Made by a program: the position numbers and the translations under genes
Notes under the pieces: generated by a model
Seen by the model: the letters and a program-made list of their open reading frames with translations, nothing else
Told to the model about the DNA's origin: nothing
Databases searched by the model: none
Part shown: positions 1 through 6,129 of the stretch, one piece after another
Layout: each line of letters starts with the position of its first letter
Numbering within the stretch: the stretch's first letter is position 1
Origin: an uncultured Eubacteriales bacterium
Lineage (GTDB): Bacteria > Bacillota > Clostridia > Christensenellales > CAG-138
DNA: 18,188 nt
NCBI GenBank assembly: GCA_900543475.1
Contig: UQRU01000038.1
Span: 1 to 18,188, forward strand
Reading direction: 5' to 3'

Positions 1-75
1 CCCGGGGCGGGCCCCCCCCGGGGGGGGGGGGCGGGCCCAACCCCCCGGTCGGGGGGGGGGGGCAGGCCTGGACCC
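1..75. other. G/C-only low-complexity stretch, probable sequence artefact at the window edge
   Basis: Runs of C and G (for example 11 G at 20-30 and 12 G at 51-62) with almost no A or T. The coding sequence to the right reads smoothly down to about position 75 and then becomes Pro/Gly/Arg-only in translation, unlike the rest of the protein. I infer an unreliable contig end rather than real biology. A second similar stretch lies at 6088-6116. Confidence 0.6.
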
Positions 76-1231
76 CGGGAGAAGCAAGGGTGTCCAGGGT
101 ATTGCTATCCTCGGAATAGAGGAAGACCTCCTCGCCAGCGGTATTCAGCAGCAACCAGTCCGAACCCCGTTTCACCCGGGCATAGCCATCTAGGAAGGGC
201 TCTGCCACAGAGTAGGCGTAGTCGATGCGCAGGGAGCCGCTCCGGTTGATGTATCCCCAAAATCCCTCCATATTTTGCACCGCAGCCATCCCCTCAGAAA
301 AGTCCTGGGCCCCATAAAACTGGGCCCGGATGGAGATATCCCCTTCGGTGTTGATATAGCCCCAAAGGCCGTCTATCTGTACGGCCGCCATGCCCCCGGA
401 GAAGGAGCGGGCATCGGAAAACTCCCCGTCAAAGACCTGACGGGCATACTGGGAAATATAGTAGAAGATCCCATTCTTTTGTACCAGGGCGAAGTCCTCG
501 GAAAAGTGATCCCCAGTTACACCGGCATCCAGGGTATATTGGGGGGTGCCGGCTTTGTTGATGATATAGGAGCTATCCCCCGCGCTGGCAAAGGCTACAT
601 CCCCATCAAAGGCGCCGGCAAAGCGGAACTTTTCCGAGACCGCCATGTTGCCCAAGGGATCGATATAGCCATAGCTGCTGCCGGTACGGGCCATGGCCCG
701 GCCGCAAGAAAAGCTGCCCACCTCCCGGAACTGGTAATCGATGACCAGGGCGCCGGAAGTATCGACAAATCCCCACTTATCACCGTTTTCCACAGCCGCC
801 CGCCCCTCGGAAAAGGGGAGGTAGGCGCTCCACATGGGTTCCACCACCCAAAGCCCGTTGCGATCGATCAGGCCGAAAGCGCCGTTTTGGGCGGCAAAAG
901 CCACGTCTGCATCTGCAGCAAAGGCTTCCGCCTGGGTAAACTGGGCGGGAATGGCGATCTCACCGGCGGTGTTTTTATAGCCCCATAGGCTGCCGGAAAG
1001 AAAGGGAGTCAACCGGCCGGCGGTGGATACGGCGGGGGGCTTAGGGGTGGGGGTGGGGGTAGGTTGGGCTGCCAGGGCAGCTTCTTCCAGGGCAGCCTGT
1101 TCATCCACCAGGATCCCAACGCCACCGCCAGTATACGTTACAGAGAAAATGATAACACAAAGCAGGATGGCCCCCGTCAAGAGGCCATAAAGATGCAAAA
1201 TGGAAGGTTTGGAAGCAGGACGCTTATCCAT
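1..1231 (-). CDS. Membrane-anchored WG-repeat protein, 3' end missing
   Basis: The minus-strand frame starts at ATG 1231 and stays open to the window edge (about 410 codons, trustworthy to about position 75). It has a short basic N-terminus, a hydrophobic segment at about residues 15-36 (signal anchor or uncleaved signal peptide), and a Thr-Pro-rich linker near residues 58-65. About nine repeats of 33-36 residues follow from about residue 77, built around W/F-G-Y/F-I/V-D/N with G-x-M/R-A in the later part (WGYIN, WGFVD, YGYID). This is the WG (KWG) repeat family, thought to form beta-propeller-like, mostly extracytoplasmic proteins of unknown ligand. The start lies 7 nt after the LysR stop codon, so the two are probably co-transcribed; a clear Shine-Dalgarno site is missing (only a weak AGGCGAG about 13 nt upstream), suggesting coupling. 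The repeat family is certain; the function is unknown and the true C-terminus is not visible. Confidence 0.85.
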   Translation of the reverse strand, partial: MDKRPASKPSILHLYGLLTGAILLCVIIFSVTYTGGGVGILVDEQAALEEAALAAQPTPTPTPKPPAVSTAGRLTPFLSGSLWGYKNTAGEIAIPAQFTQAEAFAADADVAFAAQNGAFGLIDRNGLWVVEPMWSAYLPFSEGRAAVENGDKWGFVDTSGALVIDYQFREVGSFSCGRAMARTGSSYGYIDPLGNMAVSEKFRFAGAFDGDVAFASAGDSSYIINKAGTPQYTLDAGVTGDHFSEDFALVQKNGIFYYISQYARQVFDGEFSDARSFSGGMAAVQIDGLWGYINTEGDISIRAQFYGAQDFSEGMAAVQNMEGFWGYINRSGSLRIDYAYSVAEPFLDGYARVKRGSDWLLLNTAGEEVFLYSEDSNTLDTLASPGVQACPPPPTGGLGPPPPPGGGPPR

Positions 1232-1238
1232 CGTGATA

Positions 1239-2144
1239 TTAAGGCTCGCCTAAATTCAACCCGTCGTCCATGACGATGCTGATGAACCGGTCGGCGGCAG
1301 CGGAAAGGGGCACGCCTTCCAGGGAGATCAGGCCAATATTACGGGCGGGCATGGGCACGCTAAGTTCCACTTCAAACAGCTCGCCGCTATGAATGGCGTC
1401 TGCGGCAAACTCGTAGGTAACGCAGGCGATCCCCAGGCCGATCTTGGCAAATTCCACCAATAGGCTATGGGCGCCCAGCTCGATCTCCGGGTGCAGGGTG
1501 ATCCCGCACACAGAGGCAAAATCATCCAGGTATTTGCGGGAATTGGAGGCCTGCTCTAATAGCACCAAAGGTTCCCGAGAAAGCTCGGCCATGGTGACCG
1601 GGCGGCCTTTAAGGTGCGCAAAGCGCTCCGAGGCCACGAACACATCGTGGACCTGTAGCACATCCCGCACGCAAAGGGCGCTATCGTCCACGGGCAGGTT
1701 CACCAGGGCGATATCCACTTTACCCACCTTGAGCAGCTCCACCGTATCCGGGGTGGTACGGTTGGTAACTTGCAGCTGCACCTCCGGATATTCCGTATGG
1801 AATTTTTCCAGGTATGGCAGCAGGAAAAATTGGCAAAGGGTGTCGCTGGCGCCGATCATCAGGCCGCCGGATTGGAGGGTACGCATACGGTTGAGCTTGT
1901 CCTCCGCGGCGGTGATCAGGCTGACGGCCTTATCCGCATAACTGTAGAGCATGCGGCCTTCGCTGGTCAAGGTAATGCCCCGGCTGGTGCGGGTAAACAG
2001 GGTGCAGCCTAAGGTATACTCCAGCCGATGCATGGACTGGCTTATGGCAGGCTGGCTGACATAAAGCTCACGGGCAGCGTGGGAAAGGCTACCACAGCGG
2101 GCTACCGTACAGAAAATACTGTATAGATCCAGATCGGCTGGCAT
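1239..2144 (-). CDS. LysR-type transcriptional regulator
   Basis: A 301-residue protein of typical family length. Residues about 3-62 form the winged helix-turn-helix (ARELYVSQPAISQSMHRLE, then LFTRTSRGITLTSEG), followed by the linker helix and an effector-binding domain of two periplasmic-binding-like lobes from about residue 88 to 295. The start at 2144 is preferred over in-frame upstream extensions because the helix-turn-helix begins right after it and AAAGGGGG lies upstream at proper spacing. The regulator is divergent from the alpha/beta hydrolase at 2329, a classic LysR arrangement, and its own promoter overlaps the hydrolase promoter. I infer that it controls the hydrolase and itself. 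It is followed 7 nt later by the WG-repeat gene, so that gene may belong to the same unit. The ligand cannot be told from sequence. Confidence 0.93.
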   Translation of the reverse strand: MPADLDLYSIFCTVARCGSLSHAARELYVSQPAISQSMHRLEYTLGCTLFTRTSRGITLTSEGRMLYSYADKAVSLITAAEDKLNRMRTLQSGGLMIGASDTLCQFFLLPYLEKFHTEYPEVQLQVTNRTTPDTVELLKVGKVDIALVNLPVDDSALCVRDVLQVHDVFVASERFAHLKGRPVTMAELSREPLVLLEQASNSRKYLDDFASVCGITLHPEIELGAHSLLVEFAKIGLGIACVTYEFAADAIHSGELFEVELSVPMPARNIGLISLEGVPLSAAADRFISIVMDDGLNLGEP

Positions 2145-2170
2145 TTTGGTCCCCCTTTCTAAACAAAACA

Positions 2171-2188
2171 GGAATCCTTGGGAATCCT
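2171..2188. promoter_or_regulatory. Direct repeat GGAATCCT, 10-bp spacing, candidate operator
   Basis: GGAATCCT occurs at 2171-2178 and 2181-2188, one helical turn apart, directly upstream of the hydrolase -35 box and inside the LysR 5' leader. Position and phasing suit a regulator site; which protein binds is inference. Confidence 0.4.
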
Positions 2189-2190
2189 GG

Positions 2191-2219
2191 TTGAAATCCG
2201 CAGAATTTCCACCTATAAT
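2191..2219 (+). promoter_or_regulatory. SigmaA-type promoter for the alpha/beta hydrolase operon
   Basis: TTGAAA (2191-2196), 17-nt spacer, TATAAT (2214-2219). The start of transcription would be near 2226, giving a leader of about 100 nt before the ATG at 2329. Confidence 0.7.
2193..2209. promoter_or_regulatory. Inverted repeat GAAAT-N7-ATTTC, candidate LysR box
   Basis: A 5-bp dyad centred in the spacer of the hydrolase promoter. LysR proteins usually bind interrupted dyads (T-N11-A type) in such divergent regions. The link to this LysR is inferred from position only. Confidence 0.4.
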
Positions 2220-2228
2220 GATAATATA

Positions 2229-2257
2229 ATTATAAGCCAGATATTTCGTTTTTACAA
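2229..2257 (-). promoter_or_regulatory. SigmaA-type promoter for the LysR/WG-repeat unit
   Basis: Read on the minus strand: TTGTAA (2257-2252), 17-nt spacer, TATAAT (2234-2229). It points left, so its -10 box faces the hydrolase -10 box only 9 nt away. The start of transcription would be near 2222. Confidence 0.6.
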
Positions 2258-2328
2258 TAAGAAAAGCTAATGGGATCCCCGCCTTTCTCATCCGGCGAGG
2301 CAGGATATCCCAAGCAGGAGGAATCGTC

Positions 2329-3261
2329 ATGCAAGAAAAAACCCTGGCGTCCAGCGTAGGCGGCCACGGGCTGCATGTGTGCATATGGGAGCAGGCAGCG
2401 CCCTGGTGTATGGTGCAGCTGGTCCATGGGATGAGCGAGCATATCCAGCGTTATGCCGCCTTTGCCCGCTATTTAAACCAGCAAGGGGTCCTGGTGGCAG
2501 GCTGTGATAACGCCTCCCACGGGAAGAGCCGGAATCCAGAAGATCCCTGGGGCTATTTCGGGGAAAAGGATGGCTGGGCCCATCTAGTGGAGGATGTGGA
2601 TCGGGTGCGCCAGCTGCTGCAGCAAGAGCATCCCGGGGTGCCTTTGGTGCTGATGGGCCACAGCATGGGCTCCTTCCTGGCCCGCTCCTATGCGGCCCAG
2701 TATGGCCGGGGCGTGGCGGGCTTCATCTTCATGGGTACTGCAGGGCGCAATCCCTTTTTGTTTGGCGGCAAGGCCATCGCTGCCTGGGAAGTTTGCCGGG
2801 GCCGGGGCGCGTTGCCAAATCCAACGCTGGATAAACTGGTGGCAGGGGGATATAACCGGCCCTTCCAGCCCAACCGGACCCCTTTTGACTGGCTTTCCAA
2901 GGATACGTGCCAGGTGGATGCCTATGTGGCGGACCCAGCCTGCGGCTTCCCCTTTACTGCGGCGGGCTACCGGGATCTATTTGATGGGCTTGGCAGCATC
3001 TCCAGCAAAAGCTGGGCCAGACAGGTGCCAGACGTGCCCATCCTGGTGGTCTCCGGCCAAGAGGACCCGGTGGGAGGCAAGGAGGCCAAAGGCGTCAAGC
3101 AGGTAGCCAACTGGCTGACGCAAACAGGACATCAGGTAGAACTTCGCATTTATCCAGGGGATCGACATGAATTGCTCAACGAAACCGATAAGGAGCAGGT
3201 CATGGAGGATATCGGTTCCTTTATTAAACGAGCCGTCCAACGGCGGGAGGAGGATCTGTGA
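2329..3261 (+). CDS. Alpha/beta hydrolase, monoacylglycerol lipase-like (serine aminopeptidase S33 fold)
   Basis: A 310-residue cytoplasmic enzyme with no signal peptide. It has the HGxxEH oxyanion motif (HGMSEH, residues 33-38), the nucleophile elbow GHSMG (Ser112), the acid in SGQEDPVGG (Asp246) and the catalytic His in GDRHELLNE (His280). This set and the length match lysophospholipase/monoglyceride lipase-like hydrolases, which cleave acyl esters; the real substrate is unknown. The start at 2329 has AGGAGG upstream. The stop codon overlaps the GTG start of the uracil-DNA glycosylase by 4 nt (GTGA), so the two genes are translationally coupled. The divergent LysR regulator probably controls transcription through the promoter at 2191-2219. 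Confidence 0.92.
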   Translation: MQEKTLASSVGGHGLHVCIWEQAAPWCMVQLVHGMSEHIQRYAAFARYLNQQGVLVAGCDNASHGKSRNPEDPWGYFGEKDGWAHLVEDVDRVRQLLQQEHPGVPLVLMGHSMGSFLARSYAAQYGRGVAGFIFMGTAGRNPFLFGGKAIAAWEVCRGRGALPNPTLDKLVAGGYNRPFQPNRTPFDWLSKDTCQVDAYVADPACGFPFTAAGYRDLFDGLGSISSKSWARQVPDVPILVVSGQEDPVGGKEAKGVKQVANWLTQTGHQVELRIYPGDRHELLNETDKEQVMEDIGSFIKRAVQRREEDL

Positions 3262-3830
3262 ACGGATATGATTCATGGGATAGCCTATACGCAAAGCTGA
3301 CAATATGTCAAGATTGTCCTTTACATAAGAACCGAACCCATGTAGTGCCTGGCGAAGGAGATCCAGAAGCCGCGGTGTTGTTTGTGGGAGAAGGCCCAGG
3401 CCGGGAAGAGGATCAGTCCGGACGACCTTTCGTAGGCCGGTCCAGCCACATGTTGGATATGATGCTGGCATCCATTCAGTTGGACCGCAAAAAGGTATAT
3501 ATCGCCAACGTGGTGAAATGCCGTACCCCAGAAAGCCGTATGCCCATGCCAGAGGAAGCGGAACCATGCTTAACCTATCTGCGGGCCCAGATCCAGCTGA
3601 TACAGCCCAAGATCATCGTTTGCCTAGGAGCCACGGCCACCAAATATCTTTTTGACCCGGGAGCCACGGTGAACCGGGAACGGGGCATGTGGAAATATGC
3701 GGATGGGGTTTGGATGCTGGCCACATACCATCCGGCCGCCTTGCTGCGCAACCAGGCCCGCAAGGAGGCGGCGTGGGAGGATATGAAAAAATTGCAGGAA
3801 AAAATCCACGAGCTGGGCCTCTACTCTTGA
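3258..3830 (+). CDS. Family 4 uracil-DNA glycosylase (Fe-S type)
   Basis: A 190-residue protein that removes uracil from DNA at the start of base-excision repair. Motif 1 is GEGPGREED (residues 44-52), followed by the GRPFVG patch, NVVKCRTPESR (84-94) and the second active-site motif TYHPAALLRN (156-165). Four cysteines, C17, C20, C88 and C104, have the spacing expected for the [4Fe-4S] cluster of this family (CxxC, then two distal Cys). It starts with GTG at 3258, overlapping the stop of the hydrolase by 4 nt, with GGGAGGAGG just upstream. Pairing with a lipase-like gene has no obvious metabolic logic; coupling may only reflect a compact operon. Family assignment is firm. Confidence 0.94.
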   Translation: MNGYDSWDSLYAKLTICQDCPLHKNRTHVVPGEGDPEAAVLFVGEGPGREEDQSGRPFVGRSSHMLDMMLASIQLDRKKVYIANVVKCRTPESRMPMPEEAEPCLTYLRAQIQLIQPKIIVCLGATATKYLFDPGATVNRERGMWKYADGVWMLATYHPAALLRNQARKEAAWEDMKKLQEKIHELGLYS

Positions 3831-3856
3831 ACAGACATGACAAGGGATGCTATAAT
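3827..3856 (+). promoter_or_regulatory. Promoter for yebC with extended -10
   Basis: TTGAAC (3827-3832), 18-nt spacer, TATAAT (3851-3856) preceded by TGC, an extended -10 element. The -35 box overlaps the stop codon of the upstream glycosylase gene. Transcription would start near 3863 with a leader of about 37 nt. Confidence 0.65.
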
Positions 3857-3899
3857 AAAGCGTTATTAGAATTTATGATGTTTTGGAGGATGCATTAAT

Positions 3900-4640
3900 A
3901 TGTCAGGACATTCCAAATGGGCGAATATCCAGAATAAAAAGAATAAGACCGATGCGGCCCGGGGCAAGATCTTTACCAAGATCGGCCGGGAGATCGCCAT
4001 CGCCGTAAAAGAGGGCGGCGGGGACCCTGCCAACAATGCAAAGCTTCGGGATGTGATCGCTAAGGCCAAGGCCAATAACATGCCCAACGACAACATCAAC
4101 CGTTCCATCAAAAAGGCCATGGGCGAAGGCTCTGGAGCCAGCTATGAGGAGATCACCTACGAAGGTTACGGCCCGGGAGGCACCGCGGTGATCGTAGAGG
4201 TGGTAACGGACAACCGCAACCGTACCGCCGCGGAGATCCGGCACATCTTCGATAAGAGCGGCGGCTCCATGGGCGCCAGCGGCTGCGTGGCCTGGATGTT
4301 CGATAAAAAGGGCGTATTGGTGGTGGAGCGCAGCGCCACCATCGACGAGGACGAGCTCATGATGGCTGCCCTGGACGCAGGCGCCGAGGATTTCGTCCCC
4401 ATGGACGACGCTTTCGAGATCTATACCGGCCCAGCCGAGTTTTCCGCCGTGCGGGAAGCCCTGGAGGGCGCGGGATATAGCTTCCTTTCCGCCGAAGTGT
4501 CTATGATCCCCCAGAATACCGTAGATGCGGCTTCGGACCCCGATCTGGTGGAAAAGATCGAGCGGATGCTGGATCGCTTCGACGACAACGACGACGTGCA
4601 GGAAGTATACCACAACGCCGCCATGCCGGATGAAGAATAA
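3900..4640 (+). CDS. yebC: YebC/PmpR-family protein
   Basis: A 246-residue protein of standard family length. It has the hallmark N-terminus [14 protein letters not shown], the [12 protein letters not shown] segment, the [15 protein letters not shown] segment and the [19 protein letters not shown] motif near residues 87-105. The C-terminal part carries MIPQNTV and a [12 protein letters not shown] tail typical of the family. YebC proteins were annotated as transcription regulators; members have also been linked to easing ribosome stalling at proline-rich stretches. Which role applies here is not visible. The start has GGAGGA 9 nt upstream, its own promoter at 3827-3856, and a strong intrinsic terminator 15 nt after the stop. 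Confidence 0.97.
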   Translation: MSGHSKWANIQNKKNKTDAARGKIFTKIGREIAIAVKEGGGDPANNAKLRDVIAKAKANNMPNDNINRSIKKAMGEGSGASYEEITYEGYGPGGTAVIVEVVTDNRNRTAAEIRHIFDKSGGSMGASGCVAWMFDKKGVLVVERSATIDEDELMMAALDAGAEDFVPMDDAFEIYTGPAEFSAVREALEGAGYSFLSAEVSMIPQNTVDAASDPDLVEKIERMLDRFDDNDDVQEVYHNAAMPDEE

Positions 4641-4655
4641 CATAACGCGCCATTT

Positions 4656-4693
4656 GGCTGAGGCTGCCCAAAGCGGCTTCAGCCTATTTTTTT
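4656..4693 (+). terminator. Intrinsic terminator after yebC
   Basis: A 12-bp stem (4656-4667 with 4673-4684, two G-U pairs), loop CCAAA, followed by TATTTTTTT to 4693. It ends yebC transcription. The ribosome site of the WYL gene begins directly after the T-run, so that gene needs readthrough or a promoter that I do not see. Confidence 0.9.
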
Positions 4694-4707
4694 GAAAGGG
4701 GTTTCCC

Positions 4708-5601
4708 ATGCGGGAGGGCAGGCTATTCGGCATCCTATTCTATTTGCTGTCCAAAGGGCGGGCGTCTGCCAAGGAATTGGCAGCCCGGTTCGAGGTGTCC
4801 GTACGCACGGTTTATCGGGATGTGGACGCGTTGAGCAGCGCAGGCATCCCCATCTACGCCCTGCCGGGTAAAGGCGGCGGCATCGGCCTGCTGGAGGGCT
4901 ATGTCCTGGACCGGGCCTTGTTTTCCCAGGGGGAACGGGACCGGCTTCTATTAGCCCTGCGCTGCCTGCCGGAGGGGGAACAGCGGGAGGCCGGCGCTTT
5001 GCTGGAAAAATTGCAGGCCCTATTCCATGGGGAGGACCCGGACTGGCTTTCCGTGGAACTCTCCCCCTGGGCGGAAGGCCAGGCGGGCCGCTTCGGACAG
5101 ATCCGGGACGCCATCCTTGGAAAGCGGGTCTACGCCTTTTCCTACCGGGACGGGGCGGGACAACCCTCACAGCGGCGGGTGTGTCCGGTGCGGCTGCTAT
5201 ACCGGGGCGTTGCCTGGTATTTGCAGGCCTATTGCCTGGATCGGCAGGCATACCGGCTATTTAAGCTGACCCGCATGGGGGAAGGCCAGCTGCTTAAGGA
5301 GACCTTTGGCCCCTTGCCCCCCATACCCCAGCCGGCGGAGCAGCCCCTGCCCTTTACCCCCACCATTTTGCGGTTCCATCCGGCGGCGGCCCATCGGGTA
5401 TACGATGCCTTTGACCCTGCCTTCATTCAGCAGGAGGCGGACGGAAGCCTGTTGGTGCTGCTGACCATGCCGGTGGGGGACTGGCTATATGGGGAACTGC
5501 TCTCCTATGGCGGCCTTGTCACTGTGGTAAGCCCCTTGCAGGTGCGGCAGGGCCTCCAGGAGCGGGTCAAGGCCCTAGCCCAGGCATACCTGACCCAATA
5601 A
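4708..5601 (+). CDS. YafY-type HTH/WYL-domain transcriptional regulator
   Basis: A 297-residue protein. Residues 1-60 form a DeoR/HTH_11-like winged helix (KELAARFEVSVRTVYRDVDA). A middle part follows, then a WYL domain from about residue 130 to 225, with the motif present as AWYLQAYC and followed by RLFKLTRM. A C-terminal WCX-like extension covers about residues 235-297. WYL domains sense ligands, in some cases nucleic acids or nucleotides, and many members regulate stress or defence genes; no defence genes are visible next to it here. The start at 4708 has GAAAGGGG 6-7 nt upstream. The gene lies between yebC and a small zinc-ribbon gene. The target is unknown; autoregulation is possible. 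Confidence 0.93.
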   Translation: MREGRLFGILFYLLSKGRASAKELAARFEVSVRTVYRDVDALSSAGIPIYALPGKGGGIGLLEGYVLDRALFSQGERDRLLLALRCLPEGEQREAGALLEKLQALFHGEDPDWLSVELSPWAEGQAGRFGQIRDAILGKRVYAFSYRDGAGQPSQRRVCPVRLLYRGVAWYLQAYCLDRQAYRLFKLTRMGEGQLLKETFGPLPPIPQPAEQPLPFTPTILRFHPAAAHRVYDAFDPAFIQQEADGSLLVLLTMPVGDWLYGELLSYGGLVTVVSPLQVRQGLQERVKALAQAYLTQ

Positions 5602-5681
5602 AAGCGGAAATCCCTTGTAAAGTTGCCATAAAATGTCAGCATATCCATGCTAAGCTGGAGAAAAAACCAGGAGGAATGTTT

Positions 5682-5939
5682 ATGGAAATGCATTTTTGCC
5701 AAAGCTGCGGTATGCCGGTTACGGAGGAACTGCTGGGCACGGAAGCCAACGGGGAAAAGAATCCGGACTATTGCACCTATTGCTATCAAAAAGGGGCCTT
5801 TACCTTTCCCGGGGCCACCATGGAGCAGATGATCGAAGTTTGCGTCCCCCATATGCTGGAGGCCAACCCGGGGATGACGGAGGCCCAGGCCCGGGCTATG
5901 ATGGAGGGCTTCCTGCCCAGCCTGTCCCGCTGGCGGTAG
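5682..5939 (+). CDS. Small zinc-ribbon protein (putative Zn_ribbon_2 type)
   Basis: An 85-residue protein with FCQSCGMP near the N-terminus and YCTYCYQKG further on. Cysteines 6, 9, 31 and 34 form a four-cysteine zinc-binding pair of knuckles. The rest (MEQMIEVCVPHMLEANPGMTEAQARAMM) is helical and matches the family pattern of a ribbon followed by a short helical tail. I chose ATG 5682: AGGAGG (5669-5674) lies 7 nt before it, while an earlier in-frame ATG at 5676 sits only 1 nt after the site. The function of this family is unknown; it is often found near regulators or stress genes. It sits 80 nt behind the WYL regulator and may be its target. Confidence 0.85.
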   Translation: MEMHFCQSCGMPVTEELLGTEANGEKNPDYCTYCYQKGAFTFPGATMEQMIEVCVPHMLEANPGMTEAQARAMMEGFLPSLSRWR

Positions 5940-6021
5940 CGGGGGCTGTCCCCTTCCTGGGCATGGGCGTATGGGCATGGGGCCAGGGTTTGCGGGCGTC
6001 CGGGCCGGGGGGGCGGCGGCG

Positions 6022-6048
6022 TTTTGCCGGCCCCTAGGGCCGGCAAAA
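6022..6048. repeat. Perfect 12-bp palindrome with CTA loop in the convergent region
   Basis: TTTTGCCGGCCC, CTA, GGGCCGGCAAAA: a perfect 12-bp inverted repeat. The T-run lies on the 5' side and the A-run on the 3' side of the stem on both strands, the opposite of a normal intrinsic terminator, although the hairpin is very stable. Confidence 0.7.
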
Positions 6049-6050
6049 CC

Positions 6051-6087
6051 AAATGGGGGCGGGGGCCAAAGGGCCCGCCCCCCGTTT
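6051..6087. terminator. GC-rich hairpin, candidate bidirectional terminator
   Basis: AAA-TGGGGGCGGG pairs with CCCGCCCCCCG-TTT around a GGCCAAAGG centre. A's flank the left arm and T's the right arm, which would let it work on both strands between the convergent zinc-ribbon and cotH genes. The T-tract is only three long and is followed at once by the damaged G-run, so the original tract may be lost. Confidence 0.5.
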
Positions 6088-6116
6088 GGGGGGGGGGGGG
6101 GGCCCCCCCCCCCCCC
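6088..6116. other. G15/C14 homopolymer junction, probable assembly artefact
   Basis: Fifteen G's (6088-6102) directly join fourteen C's (6103-6116). Each side is what a read would show if it entered the strong hairpin region and degraded to poly-G, one side seen as reverse complement. I would not trust distance or linkage across this point. Confidence 0.6.
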
Positions 6117-6129
6117 GGCCCCGCACGCC

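Noticed and set aside
275..988. Plus-strand open frame of 237 codons
   Set aside because: It is the antisense shadow of the WG-repeat gene; the minus-strand translation shows regular WGYI-type repeats while this frame has no recognisable domain.
3903..4733. Minus-strand open frame of 276 codons over yebC
   Set aside because: YebC on the plus strand is unmistakable, and this frame is His/Gly/Val-rich antisense noise without a ribosome site.
5614..5660. Promoter for the small zinc-ribbon gene
   Set aside because: TTGTAA and TTGCCA occur but no matching -10 box at 16-18 nt was found, so transcription from the WYL gene is as likely.
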